Source: Bryobacteraceae bacterium (GTDB lineage Bacteria; Acidobacteriota; Terriglobia; Bryobacterales; Bryobacteraceae). Taken from it: 14,587 bases of DNA. The position numbers were made by a program, and so were the translations under genes. The notes under the pieces are model-generated. The model made no database searches and was not told where the DNA came from. It worked only from the letters and a program-made list of their open reading frames with translations. The stretch spans positions 1 to 14,587 of the forward strand of contig JARKOC010000162.1 in NCBI GenBank assembly GCA_029975915.1. Direction: 5' to 3'. Positions 6,278 to 13,857 of this stretch are shown here, in pieces. Each line of letters starts with the position of its first letter. Position 1 is the stretch's first letter.

Positions 6278-7036
6278 TCAGAATCCGTGCCGGACCTGTG
6301 CCAGGAACGCCTGTGCGCGTTCATGGTCGGGGTTGGTGAAGAAGGCTTGCGGCGTCGTGTCTTCCAGGATGGCCCCCTCGTCGAAGAAGATGACCCGGTC
6401 GGCGACTTCCCTGGCGAAGCCCATCTCATGCGTGACCACCAGCATGGTGATACCGGTATGCGCGAGCTCCCGCATGACCGTGAGGACTTCGTTAACCATC
6501 TCCGGATCGAGCGCCGAGGTCGGCTCGTCGAACAGGAGCACCTTCGGGTCCATGGCCAGCGCCCGGGCGATGGCGACGCGCTGCTGCTGGCCGCCGGAAA
6601 GCTGCACCGGGTACTTGTACGCCTGGTTCTTCAGCCCGACCCGTTCCAGCAGCCCCATGGCCTTGGCTTCGGCTTCGGCCTTGGGCATCTTGCGCACGCG
6701 CATGGGGGCCAGCGTGATATTGCGCAGGATGGTCAGGTGGGAGAACAGGTTGAAACTCTGGAAGACCATGCCGACCTCGCGCCGGACGGCATCGAGGTGC
6801 TTCAGGTTGTCGTTGAGCTCGATCCCGTCGATGACGATTTCCCCGCCGTCGTGTTTCTCCAGGCGGTTAAGCGTGCGCAGGAAAGTCGATTTCCCCGATC
6901 CGGAAGGTCCGATGATGGCCGTGACCTGGCCTTCGGTGAAACTGGCCGAGACGTTGCGCAACGCGTAGAACGATCCGAAACGCTTGTCGACATTGCGGGC
7001 GACGATGATGGGTGTGGGCGTGGTGGATGTGTTCAT
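6278..7036 (-). CDS. Polar amino-acid ABC transporter ATPase (GlnQ/GltL-type)
   Basis: A 252-residue cytosolic ATPase that powers the importer formed with the two genes upstream. Walker A is GPSGSGKST (43-51), the Q-loop Gln93 ([12 protein letters not shown]), the signature [15 protein letters not shown] (146-160), Walker [15 protein letters not shown] (166-179) and the H-loop His203 (VVTHEMGFA). The LFSHLT and [16 protein letters not shown] segments are characteristic of the polar amino-acid (PAAT) subfamily. The length is usual for the family. The ATG at 7036 has only a weak Shine-Dalgarno but lies 10 bp after the permease stop, suggesting translational coupling. All catalytic residues are intact. 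Confidence 0.97.
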   Translation of the reverse strand: MNTSTTPTPIIVARNVDKRFGSFYALRNVSASFTEGQVTAIIGPSGSGKSTFLRTLNRLEKHDGGEIVIDGIELNDNLKHLDAVRREVGMVFQSFNLFSHLTILRNITLAPMRVRKMPKAEAEAKAMGLLERVGLKNQAYKYPVQLSGGQQQRVAIARALAMDPKVLLFDEPTSALDPEMVNEVLTVMRELAHTGITMLVVTHEMGFAREVADRVIFFDEGAILEDTTPQAFFTNPDHERAQAFLAQVRHGF

Positions 7037-7046
7037 GGCGTTGCGT

Positions 7047-7805
7047 TCAGCGCTTTTGACCGACTTCGAGCTTGGCTTCGAGCGCGGACGTCAGGGTGGT
7101 GAAGGCGGTGGTGAGGATCAGGTAGATCGTGGCGATGGTGAGGAAGACCGGGATCGGCTGATAGCTCTCCGCCTGCACCCGGTAACCGACCATCGTCAGC
7201 TCGACGACGCTGATGGCGTAGGCCAGCGAGGAGTCCTTGACCAGCGACGCCAGGTTGTTGGCCAGCGCCGGCAGGGCGACACGCATGCTCTGCGGCAGCG
7301 TGATGTCCATGAACGTCTCGAACGGCGACAATCCCAGTGCGCGGGCGGCTTCGATCTGCCCGTGCGGTACGGCAAGGATGCCGGCGCGCACGCATTCGGT
7401 GTTGTAGGCTCCAATATTCAGCGACAGGGCGACGGCGGCACAGGCGAAGTCCGACAGGTCGAATCCGGCCGGCATGACGCTCGGAACCACCAGCCAGACG
7501 AAGAGGATCTGCAGGAGCAGCGGGGTGCCGCGGATCAGCCAGACGTAGAAGTCGCAGACCCACTTGAGCGGCAGAAACTTCGACAGCTTGCCCATGCCCG
7601 CCAGCACGCCGAGCACGACCCCGACCGAGCCGGCGATCAGCGTCAGCCACACCGTGATGCGCGCGCCGTCCGAGAATTGCTGCGCCGCGGGCCCGATCGG
7701 CGCCGGTGCGGCGGACAGCGGGACGGCCAGCCCCCAGAGGAAGATCAGGAGGCCGACCATGGCGCCGAACATCGTCCAGCCGGGATATTGCTTGGTCCAG
7801 TTCAT
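7047..7805 (-). CDS. Polar amino-acid ABC transporter permease (HisM/GlnP-type)
   Basis: A 252-residue inner-membrane permease of the HisMQ/GlnP family. The segments are an N-terminal helix (11-31), [21 protein letters not shown] (about 53-73), the [14 protein letters not shown] motif (89-102), and the ATPase-contacting EAA loop [20 protein letters not shown] (151-170), then [15 protein letters not shown] (190-204) and a final helix near 219-240. These are classic PAAT permease motifs. Only one permease gene is present, so the channel is probably a homodimer; many PAAT systems have two. It is 18 bp downstream of the binding-protein gene and 10 bp before the ATPase gene. Confidence 0.96.
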   Translation of the reverse strand: MNWTKQYPGWTMFGAMVGLLIFLWGLAVPLSAAPAPIGPAAQQFSDGARITVWLTLIAGSVGVVLGVLAGMGKLSKFLPLKWVCDFYVWLIRGTPLLLQILFVWLVVPSVMPAGFDLSDFACAAVALSLNIGAYNTECVRAGILAVPHGQIEAARALGLSPFETFMDITLPQSMRVALPALANNLASLVKDSSLAYAISVVELTMVGYRVQAESYQPIPVFLTIATIYLILTTAFTTLTSALEAKLEVGQKR

Positions 7806-7823
7806 TTTCGTGCGGCGATTCGC

Positions 7824-8594
7824 TTAGCGGCAGGTAATGTCGGCCTTGAAGTATTTCTGGGAGATCGCGGCAATGGAACCGTCCTTGATCAGTTCGGCCA
7901 GCGCCTGGTTGTACTTGTCGACGAACTCCTTGTTGTTCTTGCGCACGATCGCGGAGACGCGCTCGACGAAGATCTGTTCGCCGGCGGCGATGTTGGCGTC
8001 CGGGTTCTTTTCCAGCGTGGCCTTGATCAGCCACTTGTCGGAAATCCAGGCGTCGATCTTGCCCGCTTTGAGCGCCGAGAACGCTTCCGGGTCCGCCTTG
8101 TAGGTCTTGACTTCCTTGAGTCCGGGGATCTTCTTGGCGTTGTCGTAGTAACTGGTGGCCAATTGCACGCCGACGGTCTTGCCGCTCAGCGCGGCGGCCG
8201 ACAGGGCGCCGTCCTTCGGCGCGGCGATCTGCCCGCCGGTGCAGTAGTGCGGGCTGGCGAAATCGACCGCCTTGGCGCGCTCCTCGGTATAGCCGTGCGA
8301 CGCGATCGCGAAGTCGAAGCGGTCCTGGCGAATCGAGGCCAGCTGAGCATCGAAGGAGACGACGCGCCATTCGAGCTTGAGGCCCAGCTTCTTGGCGACG
8401 GCTTCGGCGACGTCGACCTCATACCCGGTCAGCTTCGAGCCTTCGAAATAGTTGAACGGAAAAAAGGCCCCCTCGGTGGCGGCGATGATCGTGCCAGAGT
8501 CCTTGATCGCGCTCCAGTCGCGGGCGTGTGCCGGCGCGGCCACAAGAATTGATAGTGGAACAACGGCACTCAGTAGTTTCGTTAAGAATCGCAT
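7824..8594 (-). CDS. Periplasmic amino-acid-binding protein of the ABC importer
   Basis: A 256-residue solute-binding protein (family 3, PBP2 fold). A signal peptide with basic start MRFLTK and cleavage after AHA (about 24/25) sends it to the periplasm. The ligand-binding pattern of amino-acid binders is visible: FFPFNYFEGSKLTGYEVDVAE (about 44-64), GYTEERAKAVDFASPHY (101-117) with Arg106 for the ligand carboxylate, and GKIDAWISDKW (178-188) with Asp186 for the alpha-amino group. That favours an alpha-amino acid ligand, but which one cannot be read. Cys118 and Cys255 could form a disulfide. The ATG at 8594 follows TAGGAGCAGTC, a good Shine-Dalgarno; the 94-codon in-frame upstream extension crosses a terminator and lacks similarity, so it is rejected. 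Confidence 0.95.
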   Translation of the reverse strand: MRFLTKLLSAVVPLSILVAAPAHARDWSAIKDSGTIIAATEGAFFPFNYFEGSKLTGYEVDVAEAVAKKLGLKLEWRVVSFDAQLASIRQDRFDFAIASHGYTEERAKAVDFASPHYCTGGQIAAPKDGALSAAALSGKTVGVQLATSYYDNAKKIPGLKEVKTYKADPEAFSALKAGKIDAWISDKWLIKATLEKNPDANIAAGEQIFVERVSAIVRKNNKEFVDKYNQALAELIKDGSIAAISQKYFKADITCR

Positions 8595-8787
8595 GACTGC
8601 TCCTAGAATGATTGTTGGTCGATCAGAATGTCGAGAACGGGGAGAAACTGACGTATTGATTGGGTGAAGCCAATCGACGGACGAGAGCGAACCGCTGCTC
8701 TGGCGGGCTGCCCGATCGGACCGAAAACACACGGCACGAAGCGGCACGCCGTCGTCCGGGTGCTGCGAGAACTTCTTGGTCTTATTC

Positions 8788-8815
8788 AAAAAAAACCGCC
8801 CGGAAAAGGACGGTT
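8788..8815 (-). terminator. Rho-independent terminator upstream of the transport operon
   Basis: Reading leftward, AACCGTCC (8815-8808), a 6-nt loop and GGGCGGTT (8801-8794) pair with one G-U wobble and are followed by a run of eight T ending at 8788. It lies 160 bp past the DUF3014 stop and 193 bp before the binding-protein ATG. It either ends read-through from the DUF3014 gene or acts in the leader of the transport operon. Confidence 0.85.
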
Positions 8816-8894
8816 GCCTCTCTTTACGCAAACACAACACGAAAAGGGCGTCAGGATACAGTAAACATTTTCGCAAACAAAGGTTTGTGCCAAC

Positions 8895-8953
8895 AAAAAG
8901 CCCGTTCCTGAATTCGGTATGAGCGAAAAGCCACGCCGCGTCGGGAAGCGGGC
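8895..8953 (-). terminator. Possible terminator close to the DUF3014 gene
   Basis: Reading leftward, GCCCGCTTCC (8953-8944) pairs with GGAACGGGC (8908-8900) with one bulged C, and TTTTT follows (8899-8895). The loop of about 35 nt is long for an intrinsic terminator, so this is tentative. Confidence 0.3.
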
Positions 8954-8975
8954 GAATCGGTCGCGTTCCAGGTTG

Positions 8976-9776
8976 TTATGAGGCGATCAGCCTGCGGATC
9001 TCACCCAGCTTCGCTTTCAGCGCCGCCGCGTTGTCCCGCCCGATGCGCATCATGATCTTCTGGCCCGCCGAACGGCCTTCGAGGTCGGGATCGGCGTACT
9101 CGTACAGGATCTTCGGTTGCGCTAGACGGATCGGCGGTTCGAGGTCCGGGGCGGCGAGCAGGTCGTCGATGGCCACCACCAGGCGGTCGTTGAAATTGGC
9201 TTTGGGGAAGCCGATTTCCTGATAGGCGCGCTGGAACAGCGGGTAGAAACGTCGATACAGATCAACCAGCTTTGCGCTGTCGATGGCTTTCGCGACGGCC
9301 GTGTAGGCGGCATAGCGCCTGGAGTTGCGTGCGCCGATCGCCAATGTTTCGCCCTTGCCGTCGACGACGAAGGCGCCTTCGGCCCGCTTCAGCGGTACGA
9401 CACCGGCCGGAAGATACTTGCGCGGCAGGTTGTCGACGGTGACGACGATGTGGTGTATCAATTCTTCGCTCAACACCAGCAGCAAGCCCTTCTTGCCGAT
9501 GACTTCGCCCAGCGCCTTGCGGAACGGGGCGTCGCTGCTTCCGAGTTCGGGCAGCGGCTCGGCGGAAGGCGCCGTCTCGATGGGATGCAGGATCGGCGGC
9601 GGCTCGGGAGCGGCCGGCTGGGGCACGGGAGGCGGCGCCGGTGTGGGGGCGGGGGGAGGGGCTTCCGTGATGGCTACCGGCGGAACCGGTTTTTCTTCGC
9701 TGCCGAGAAGGAAATAGCCGGCTACAGCGGCAAGCAGAATGATCAGACCGGCAATTACCCAGTTTCTTGTCTTCAC
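8976..9776 (-). CDS. DUF3014 domain protein with N-terminal membrane anchor
   Basis: A 266-residue protein with one N-terminal membrane helix (about 6-24, VIAGLIILLAAVAGYFLLG), a proline-rich linker (30-66, many PPP and PAP units) and a C-terminal DUF3014 domain from about residue 84, including LIHHIVVTVDNLPRKYLP and RLVVAIDDLLAAPD. The layout puts the domain in the periplasm on a flexible stalk; the family's function is unknown. The start is the GTG at 9776, preceded by AGGAGG (9789-9784) with 7-nt spacing and giving MKTRNW; the in-frame ATG at 9830 would add 18 residues without improving the start. It is divergent from pepD, with 114 bp between them. Confidence 0.88.
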   Translation of the reverse strand: MKTRNWVIAGLIILLAAVAGYFLLGSEEKPVPPVAITEAPPPAPTPAPPPVPQPAAPEPPPILHPIETAPSAEPLPELGSSDAPFRKALGEVIGKKGLLLVLSEELIHHIVVTVDNLPRKYLPAGVVPLKRAEGAFVVDGKGETLAIGARNSRRYAAYTAVAKAIDSAKLVDLYRRFYPLFQRAYQEIGFPKANFNDRLVVAIDDLLAAPDLEPPIRLAQPKILYEYADPDLEGRSAGQKIMMRIGRDNAAALKAKLGEIRRLIAS

Positions 9777-9835
9777 GGTTTCGCCTCCTGAGATGATGGG
9801 TCGGGCGGGTTGGTCGTGCATTTCTCCCAATAAGA

Positions 9836-9864
9836 AGGATAGCCCACAAGCGGGGCGGCGTTAA
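9836..9864 (-). promoter_or_regulatory. Possible promoter of the DUF3014 gene
   Basis: Reading leftward, TTAACG (9864-9859) is a 4/6 match to the -35 and TATCCT (9841-9836) a 4/6 match to the -10, spaced by 17 bp. The predicted start near 9829 gives a leader of about 53 nt before the GTG. Confidence 0.4.
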
Positions 9865-9890
9865 ACTGACGCTTTTCCTGCGATTCGCTT

Positions 9891-11378
9891 ATGAACCCGA
9901 ACCTTCCTTCCGTATTCCGCGATCTCGAACCTGCAAATGTCTGGGCGCATTTTTCCACACTGTGCGCGATTCCCCGGCCGTCCAAGGGCGAAGCCCGGCT
10001 CCGTGATCACTTGCTGGCGTGGGCTGAAGCGCGCCACCTCCATACCACGGTCGACGCGGCCGGCAACCTGATTGTGCGCAAGCCGGCGAGCGCCGGGCGC
10101 GAGTCGGCGCCGGGCGTCGTTCTGCAGACGCATCTGGACATGGTCTGCCAGGCCAACGCCGATACCGCGCACGACTTCTCGCGCGACCCGATCATCCCCG
10201 TTTTGCGCGACGGCTGGCTGCTCGCCGAGGGGACGACGCTGGGTGCCGACAACGGAATCGGCGTGGCGCTGGCGCTGGCCGCGCTGGAGGACGACAGCCT
10301 CGACCATGGCCCGATCGAGGCCTTGTTCACCGTCGATGAAGAATCCGGGATGGGGGGGGCGCGCGGGCTCGATCCGGCCGTGCTGCAGGGCCGGCTGATG
10401 TTGAACCTGGATACCGAGGAGTGGGGGCAGTTCTATCTCGGCTGCGCCGGCGGCGTTGACGTGAAAGTGCGGCGGCCCGGACGGCCGGAAGCATTTCCTG
10501 CCGGCTACGTGGCTTTGCGCATCGACGTGCGCGGCCTGCGCGGCGGGCATTCCGGGGTGGACATCCATGAAGGGCGCGGCAGCGCCATCAAGCTGCTGGT
10601 GCGGGTGCTGCGCGATGTCGAGCGGCGCTGGCCGCTGCGCCTGGCGACGCTGAAGGGCGGCACGGCACGTAATGCCCTGCCGCGCGAAGCCTTCGCCACA
10701 CTGGCGCTGCCCGGCGATGCCGTCGCGGGCCTCGGCGAACTGCTCGCTGCCCTGCAAGCCACTTTCCGCGCGGAACTGGCGGGAGTCGACGCGAACGTGA
10801 TGCTCTCCTGTGCCCCCTGCGAAGTGTCGCAGGTGATGGACGCCGCCGAGCAGGCGTTGTGGCTGGCTTCGCTGCATGCCGCGCCGCAGGGGGTGCGGCG
10901 CATGAGCGTGCAGGTACGCGGCGTCGTGGAGACGTCGGACAATCTCGGCATCGTTGACCTCACCCCGGAGGCTGGAAGCTGCAACTTCATGGTGCGCTCG
11001 CTGGTGGACAGCGCCGGCGTCGAACTCGCGGAGGAGATCGTCAGCCTCTTTGCCCTGTCCGGGACTGCCGCCGAGACGTCGGGCCACTATTCCGGCTGGG
11101 CGCCGAACCCGGAGTCGCCGCTGCTGGCGCTCTGCCGGGCCGCCTATCGTGAGACCTTCGGCGGAGAGGCGACGACCGAGGTGATCCATGCCGGACTGGA
11201 GTGCGGCATCATCGGCGGCAAGTATCCGACGATGGACATGGTCTCCTTCGGGCCGACGATCCGTGGCGCGCACGCGCCGGGGGAAACGGTCGAGGTGGAA
11301 TCGGTCGGGCGCTGCTGGGAGTTGCTGCGGGCGATCCTGGCGGCTACAGCCCGTCAGCCGGAATCGGTTTGCCGGTGA
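9891..11378 (+). CDS. pepD: Aminoacyl-histidine dipeptidase (beta-Ala-His dipeptidase, peptidase D)
   Basis: A 495-residue cytosolic M20-family di-zinc dipeptidase that cleaves Xaa-His dipeptides such as carnosine and other dipeptides, recycling amino acids. Metal and catalytic residues can be followed: His81 and Asp83 (QTHLDMV), Asp120 (LGADNGIG), Glu150-Glu151 (TVDEESGMGG), Asp174 (LNLDTEEW) and His461 (RGAHAPGE), in nearly the same places as in E. coli PepD. The lid domain includes GLRGGHSGVDIHEGRG. The length fits the PepD family. No Shine-Dalgarno is visible before the ATG at 9891. A run of eight G sits in the coding sequence at 10352-10359. The last 35 bp overlap the 3' end of the opposing FHA-EAL gene. 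Confidence 0.97.
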   Translation: MNPNLPSVFRDLEPANVWAHFSTLCAIPRPSKGEARLRDHLLAWAEARHLHTTVDAAGNLIVRKPASAGRESAPGVVLQTHLDMVCQANADTAHDFSRDPIIPVLRDGWLLAEGTTLGADNGIGVALALAALEDDSLDHGPIEALFTVDEESGMGGARGLDPAVLQGRLMLNLDTEEWGQFYLGCAGGVDVKVRRPGRPEAFPAGYVALRIDVRGLRGGHSGVDIHEGRGSAIKLLVRVLRDVERRWPLRLATLKGGTARNALPREAFATLALPGDAVAGLGELLAALQATFRAELAGVDANVMLSCAPCEVSQVMDAAEQALWLASLHAAPQGVRRMSVQVRGVVETSDNLGIVDLTPEAGSCNFMVRSLVDSAGVELAEEIVSLFALSGTAAETSGHYSGWAPNPESPLLALCRAAYRETFGGEATTEVIHAGLECGIIGGKYPTMDMVSFGPTIRGAHAPGETVEVESVGRCWELLRAILAATARQPESVCR

Positions 11379-12447
11379 GGTAGCCCTGGATCAGCTTGAA
11401 GCCCATCTCGATGCAAACCCTGGCTTCTTCCTCGTTCTCCACGCCTTCGGCGAGGGGGATCGATCCGGTCGCCAGGACCATCTTCACGAGGTCGCCGACC
11501 AGTTGCCGCTTGCGCGGGCTGGCATTGTGCAGTTCGCGCACGAGCGACATGTCGAACTTGACGAAATGCGCGGGAACGTCGGCGAGTTCGAGCAGGCGTG
11601 CCTGGCCGGCGCCGAAGTCGTCGTAGGCGAAGCGGATGTTCAGGCGCGCCAGGCGCTTGGCGAAATCGCGGAGCTGATTGATGTCGGTTACCGCCGATTC
11701 GTGGATCTCCACGACGATGCACAGATCGGGCAGGGACTTGCGCAGGCGTTCGAGCGAGGCGAAGAAAAAGTCGCTGAATGTTTCCTTCGGGTGGGCGTTG
11801 ATGAACAGGTTGTTGCCCTTGACGCGGGAGGCGAAGGTGCTGACGCCGAATTCGCGGAAGGCCTGGCTGAGATCCAGTTCGCGATCCATCGCGCCGGCCA
11901 GGTTGAACAGTTCGATCGGGGTGTTGGGCAGGCGAGGGTGATTGGCGCGGCCGAGCAACTCGTAACCGACGATCTGCCGCGTCCGCGCGTCAACGATGGG
12001 TTGCACAGCACCGGACAGCCCGTGGCCCATGATCAGTTCGTCGAACTCGACCTCGTTCGGCGCGAAGTGCTCCGGAAGCTCCAGATCCGCCGGCATGACC
12101 ATGGTGTGCATTTCGTCGAAGGGCAGGACGGTCGGTTCTTCCACGAGATGCACCCGAAGCTTGAACTCGGCGCTGGCGAAATGGACGATGTCGTTTTCCC
12201 GGAGCAGGCAGTAGCCGTCGATGCGCTGGCGATTGACGAAGGTCCCGTTGGTGCTGTTCTCATCGACAAGGCGTAAGTGGCCGCTGATGTCGCGGGTCAA
12301 CAGCGCATGCGTCCGGCTCAAGCCGAGATTGGCGATCACCAGGTCGTTTTCCTTGCTGCGGCCAACCCGGCACGGAAGCCTGGCGATCAGGAACTCCGTA
12401 TGGTTGCCGTCCGTATCGACCGACTCCAGCGCCCATTGTTTTTCCAA
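11344..12447 (-). CDS. FHA-EAL protein, probable cyclic di-GMP phosphodiesterase
   Basis: A 367-residue cytosolic protein joining an N-terminal FHA domain (about 5-100) to a C-terminal EAL domain (about 135-367). The FHA part has GRS (29-31), SRTH (44-47) and NSTNGTF (64-70), the residues that bind phosphothreonine. The EAL part keeps the catalytic set: Glu163 in ELLGR, Asn217 (FINAHP), Glu247 and Glu250 (VEIHES), Asp276-Asp277 (DDFGAG), Lys297 (FVKFD), Glu334 (AEGVE) and Gln354 (QGYLTG), so cleavage of c-di-GMP is likely. There is no GGDEF domain. The only start ahead of the FHA fold is the TTG at 12447 behind GGAG; an in-frame stop occurs upstream without ATG or GTG between. The 3' end overlaps pepD by 35 bp. 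Confidence 0.93.
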   Translation of the reverse strand: MEKQWALESVDTDGNHTEFLIARLPCRVGRSKENDLVIANLGLSRTHALLTRDISGHLRLVDENSTNGTFVNRQRIDGYCLLRENDIVHFASAEFKLRVHLVEEPTVLPFDEMHTMVMPADLELPEHFAPNEVEFDELIMGHGLSGAVQPIVDARTRQIVGYELLGRANHPRLPNTPIELFNLAGAMDRELDLSQAFREFGVSTFASRVKGNNLFINAHPKETFSDFFFASLERLRKSLPDLCIVVEIHESAVTDINQLRDFAKRLARLNIRFAYDDFGAGQARLLELADVPAHFVKFDMSLVRELHNASPRKRQLVGDLVKMVLATGSIPLAEGVENEEEARVCIEMGFKLIQGYLTGKPIPADGL

Positions 12448-12509
12448 GAAACCGCTCCAGTCGTGGCGTAAGCGTATGTCACAAGATTAGCAGAAATCTC
12501 CGCGGGCGA

Positions 12510-12523
12510 GCGCGCCGGCGCGC
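12510..12523. repeat. 14-bp perfect GC palindrome between the FHA-EAL and MFS genes
   Basis: GCGCGCCGGCGCGC equals its own reverse complement. It lies in the divergent intergenic region, about 63 bp before the FHA-EAL start. In GC-rich DNA such a palindrome may arise by chance, and there is no T-tract. Confidence 0.4.
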
Positions 12524-12583
12524 CCGGAAGAGCGAAGCGTCTGACGGGCGGCGCGAGCGCCTGCACGATATGCGCTCCTCGGC

Positions 12584-12611
12584 TATAGTACGGGAGGCGA
12601 TTGCCCCGTAC
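12584..12611 (+). promoter_or_regulatory. -10 box with overlapping inverted repeat upstream of the MFS gene
   Basis: TATAGT (12584-12589) is a 5/6 match to the -10 consensus; the -35 region is poor. It overlaps a perfect 7-bp inverted repeat, GTACGGG (12588-12594) and CCCGTAC (12605-12611), centred near the predicted start point (about 12596), the usual place for a repressor operator. The predicted leader before the ATG is about 70 nt. Confidence 0.45.
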
Positions 12612-12666
12612 CCGTCGCCGGACTGCCGGCCGAGTTGAAGGCCGCTTGCGTGAATCCCGAAAAACA

Positions 12667-13824
12667 ATGAACCCCGACATTTCCCTGAGACCCGTCCTCG
12701 CACGCCTGATCGCCGTGCAGGTCTTCATCCACGCCTGCATGGCCGGCCTGCGCATGGCCGCACCCCTGCTCGCCCTGCGCCAGGGGCAGAGCGCCGCCGC
12801 GGTAGGGATTCTGCTTTCGCTGTTCGCCCTCACTCAACTGTTCCTCTCCCTGCCGGCGGGACGATACGCCGACAGGCACAGCCTGAAACGGCCGGTGGCC
12901 TTGAGCGTGGGGTTTACCGTCGTCGGAGCCGGGATGGCGGCGATCTGGCCGGTGTTTCCTGTTCTGTGCGTGGCGGCACTGCTCTGCGGCGGAGCGACCG
13001 GGTCGGCGGTGATCGCCCTGCAGCGCCACGTGGGCCGCATGGCTACCGACAAGACGCACCTCAAGCAGATCTTCAGTTGGTTGGCGATCGCGCCGTCGAT
13101 TTCCAATTTCATCGGCCCGTTCGCTGCCGGGCTGATCATCGACCACGCGGGGTTCCAGGCCGCCTTCGCGGCGATGAGCGTGCTGCCGCTGGCCTCCTGG
13201 TACTGGGTGCGCAACACGCCCGAGTTGCCTCGGCCGCCGAACCCGGACGGGGACGACAGGCCGCGCGCCTGGGATTTGCTGGCGGTGCCGCAGATGCGGC
13301 GGCTGTTGCTGATCAACTGGCTGTTGGCCTCGTGCTGGGACGTGCATACTTTCGTGTTGCCGGTGCTCGGTTACGAGCGCGGTTTCAGCGCGTCGGTGAT
13401 CGGCGCCATTCTCGGCGTCTTCGCCATTGCGGCCACAGTGATTCGCGTGGTGATACCGATTCTGGCCGCGCGGTTGCAGGAGTGGGCGGTCATCTGCGCG
13501 GCGATGGCGGCGACGGGGGTGCTGTTCGGCGTTTACCCGCTGCTGGATTCGCCGGTGGCCATGGGGCTCTGTTCGATCCTGCTCGGTTTTTCGCTCGGCT
13601 CGGTGCAGCCGATGATCCTGGCCTCGTTGCACCAGGTAACGCCCGAGCACCGTCACGGAGAGGCGCTCGGGCTGCGCATGATGACGATCAATGCGTCCAG
13701 CATCGTGATGCCGATGCTGTTCGGCTCGGTCGGCGCGGTTGTCGGTGTGGCCAGCGTGTTCTGGGCCGTCGGGGCGACGGTGGCCGGCGGGGCGCGGGCG
13801 GCGTGGGGGCTCCGGCGGGGCTGA
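12667..13824 (+). CDS. Major facilitator superfamily (MFS) transporter
   Basis: A 385-residue inner-membrane transporter with about twelve helices, probably a proton-coupled efflux carrier; the substrate is unknown. The loop between helices 2 and 3 holds an MFS motif A-like GRYADRHSLKRP (65-76). A central hydrophilic loop (about 209-225, rich in Pro, Arg and Asp) separates the two six-helix halves. I chose the ATG at 12667 (MNPDISLRPVLARL), although its Shine-Dalgarno is weak. A TTG at 12601 behind GGAGG is possible but spaced by only three bases, and would add 22 mostly basic residues. The gene is divergent from the FHA-EAL gene and converges on the chemotaxis receptor gene with a 33-bp gap. 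Confidence 0.9.
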   Translation: MNPDISLRPVLARLIAVQVFIHACMAGLRMAAPLLALRQGQSAAAVGILLSLFALTQLFLSLPAGRYADRHSLKRPVALSVGFTVVGAGMAAIWPVFPVLCVAALLCGGATGSAVIALQRHVGRMATDKTHLKQIFSWLAIAPSISNFIGPFAAGLIIDHAGFQAAFAAMSVLPLASWYWVRNTPELPRPPNPDGDDRPRAWDLLAVPQMRRLLLINWLLASCWDVHTFVLPVLGYERGFSASVIGAILGVFAIAATVIRVVIPILAARLQEWAVICAAMAATGVLFGVYPLLDSPVAMGLCSILLGFSLGSVQPMILASLHQVTPEHRHGEALGLRMMTINASSIVMPMLFGSVGAVVGVASVFWAVGATVAGGARAAWGLRRG

Positions 13825-13857
13825 TCGGCTCCCGCGCCGGCGCAAGTATTTCGGTCG

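Larger units (their letters stand above)
8595..8975. other. Intergenic region (381 bp) between the DUF3014 gene and the transport operon
   Basis: No convincing gene. The region carries a strong leftward intrinsic terminator (8788-8815), a possible weaker terminator (8895-8953), and a small inverted repeat GATTGG (8658-8663) / CCAATC (8670-8675) about 65-80 bp before the binding-protein ATG. A promoter for the transport operon must lie here, but no hexamer pair stands out. Part of it is AT-richer than the flanking genes. Confidence 0.7.

Noticed and set aside
6984..8552. Long open frame of 522 codons on the plus strand opposite the ABC permease and binding protein
   Set aside because: It is antisense to two clear family members, its translation is low-complexity Arg/Asp/Gly/Gln, and such frames arise from GC-rich third positions.
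8595..8876. 94-codon N-terminal extension of the binding protein
   Set aside because: It crosses an intrinsic terminator, has no family similarity, and the inner ATG has a Shine-Dalgarno and begins a proper signal peptide.
8875..8893. Possible sigma-54 promoter on the minus strand (TGGCAC followed by TTTGT)
   Set aside because: The -24 half is good, but the -12 GC doublet is missing at the required spacing (TG there instead).
9861..11273. Long antisense frame of 470 codons over pepD
   Set aside because: pepD is unmistakable on the plus strand; the antisense translation is Arg/Gln/His-rich without domains.
12583..13845. Antisense frame of 420 codons over the MFS gene
   Set aside because: The translation is Arg/His/Gln-rich low-complexity and the plus strand encodes a normal MFS transporter.
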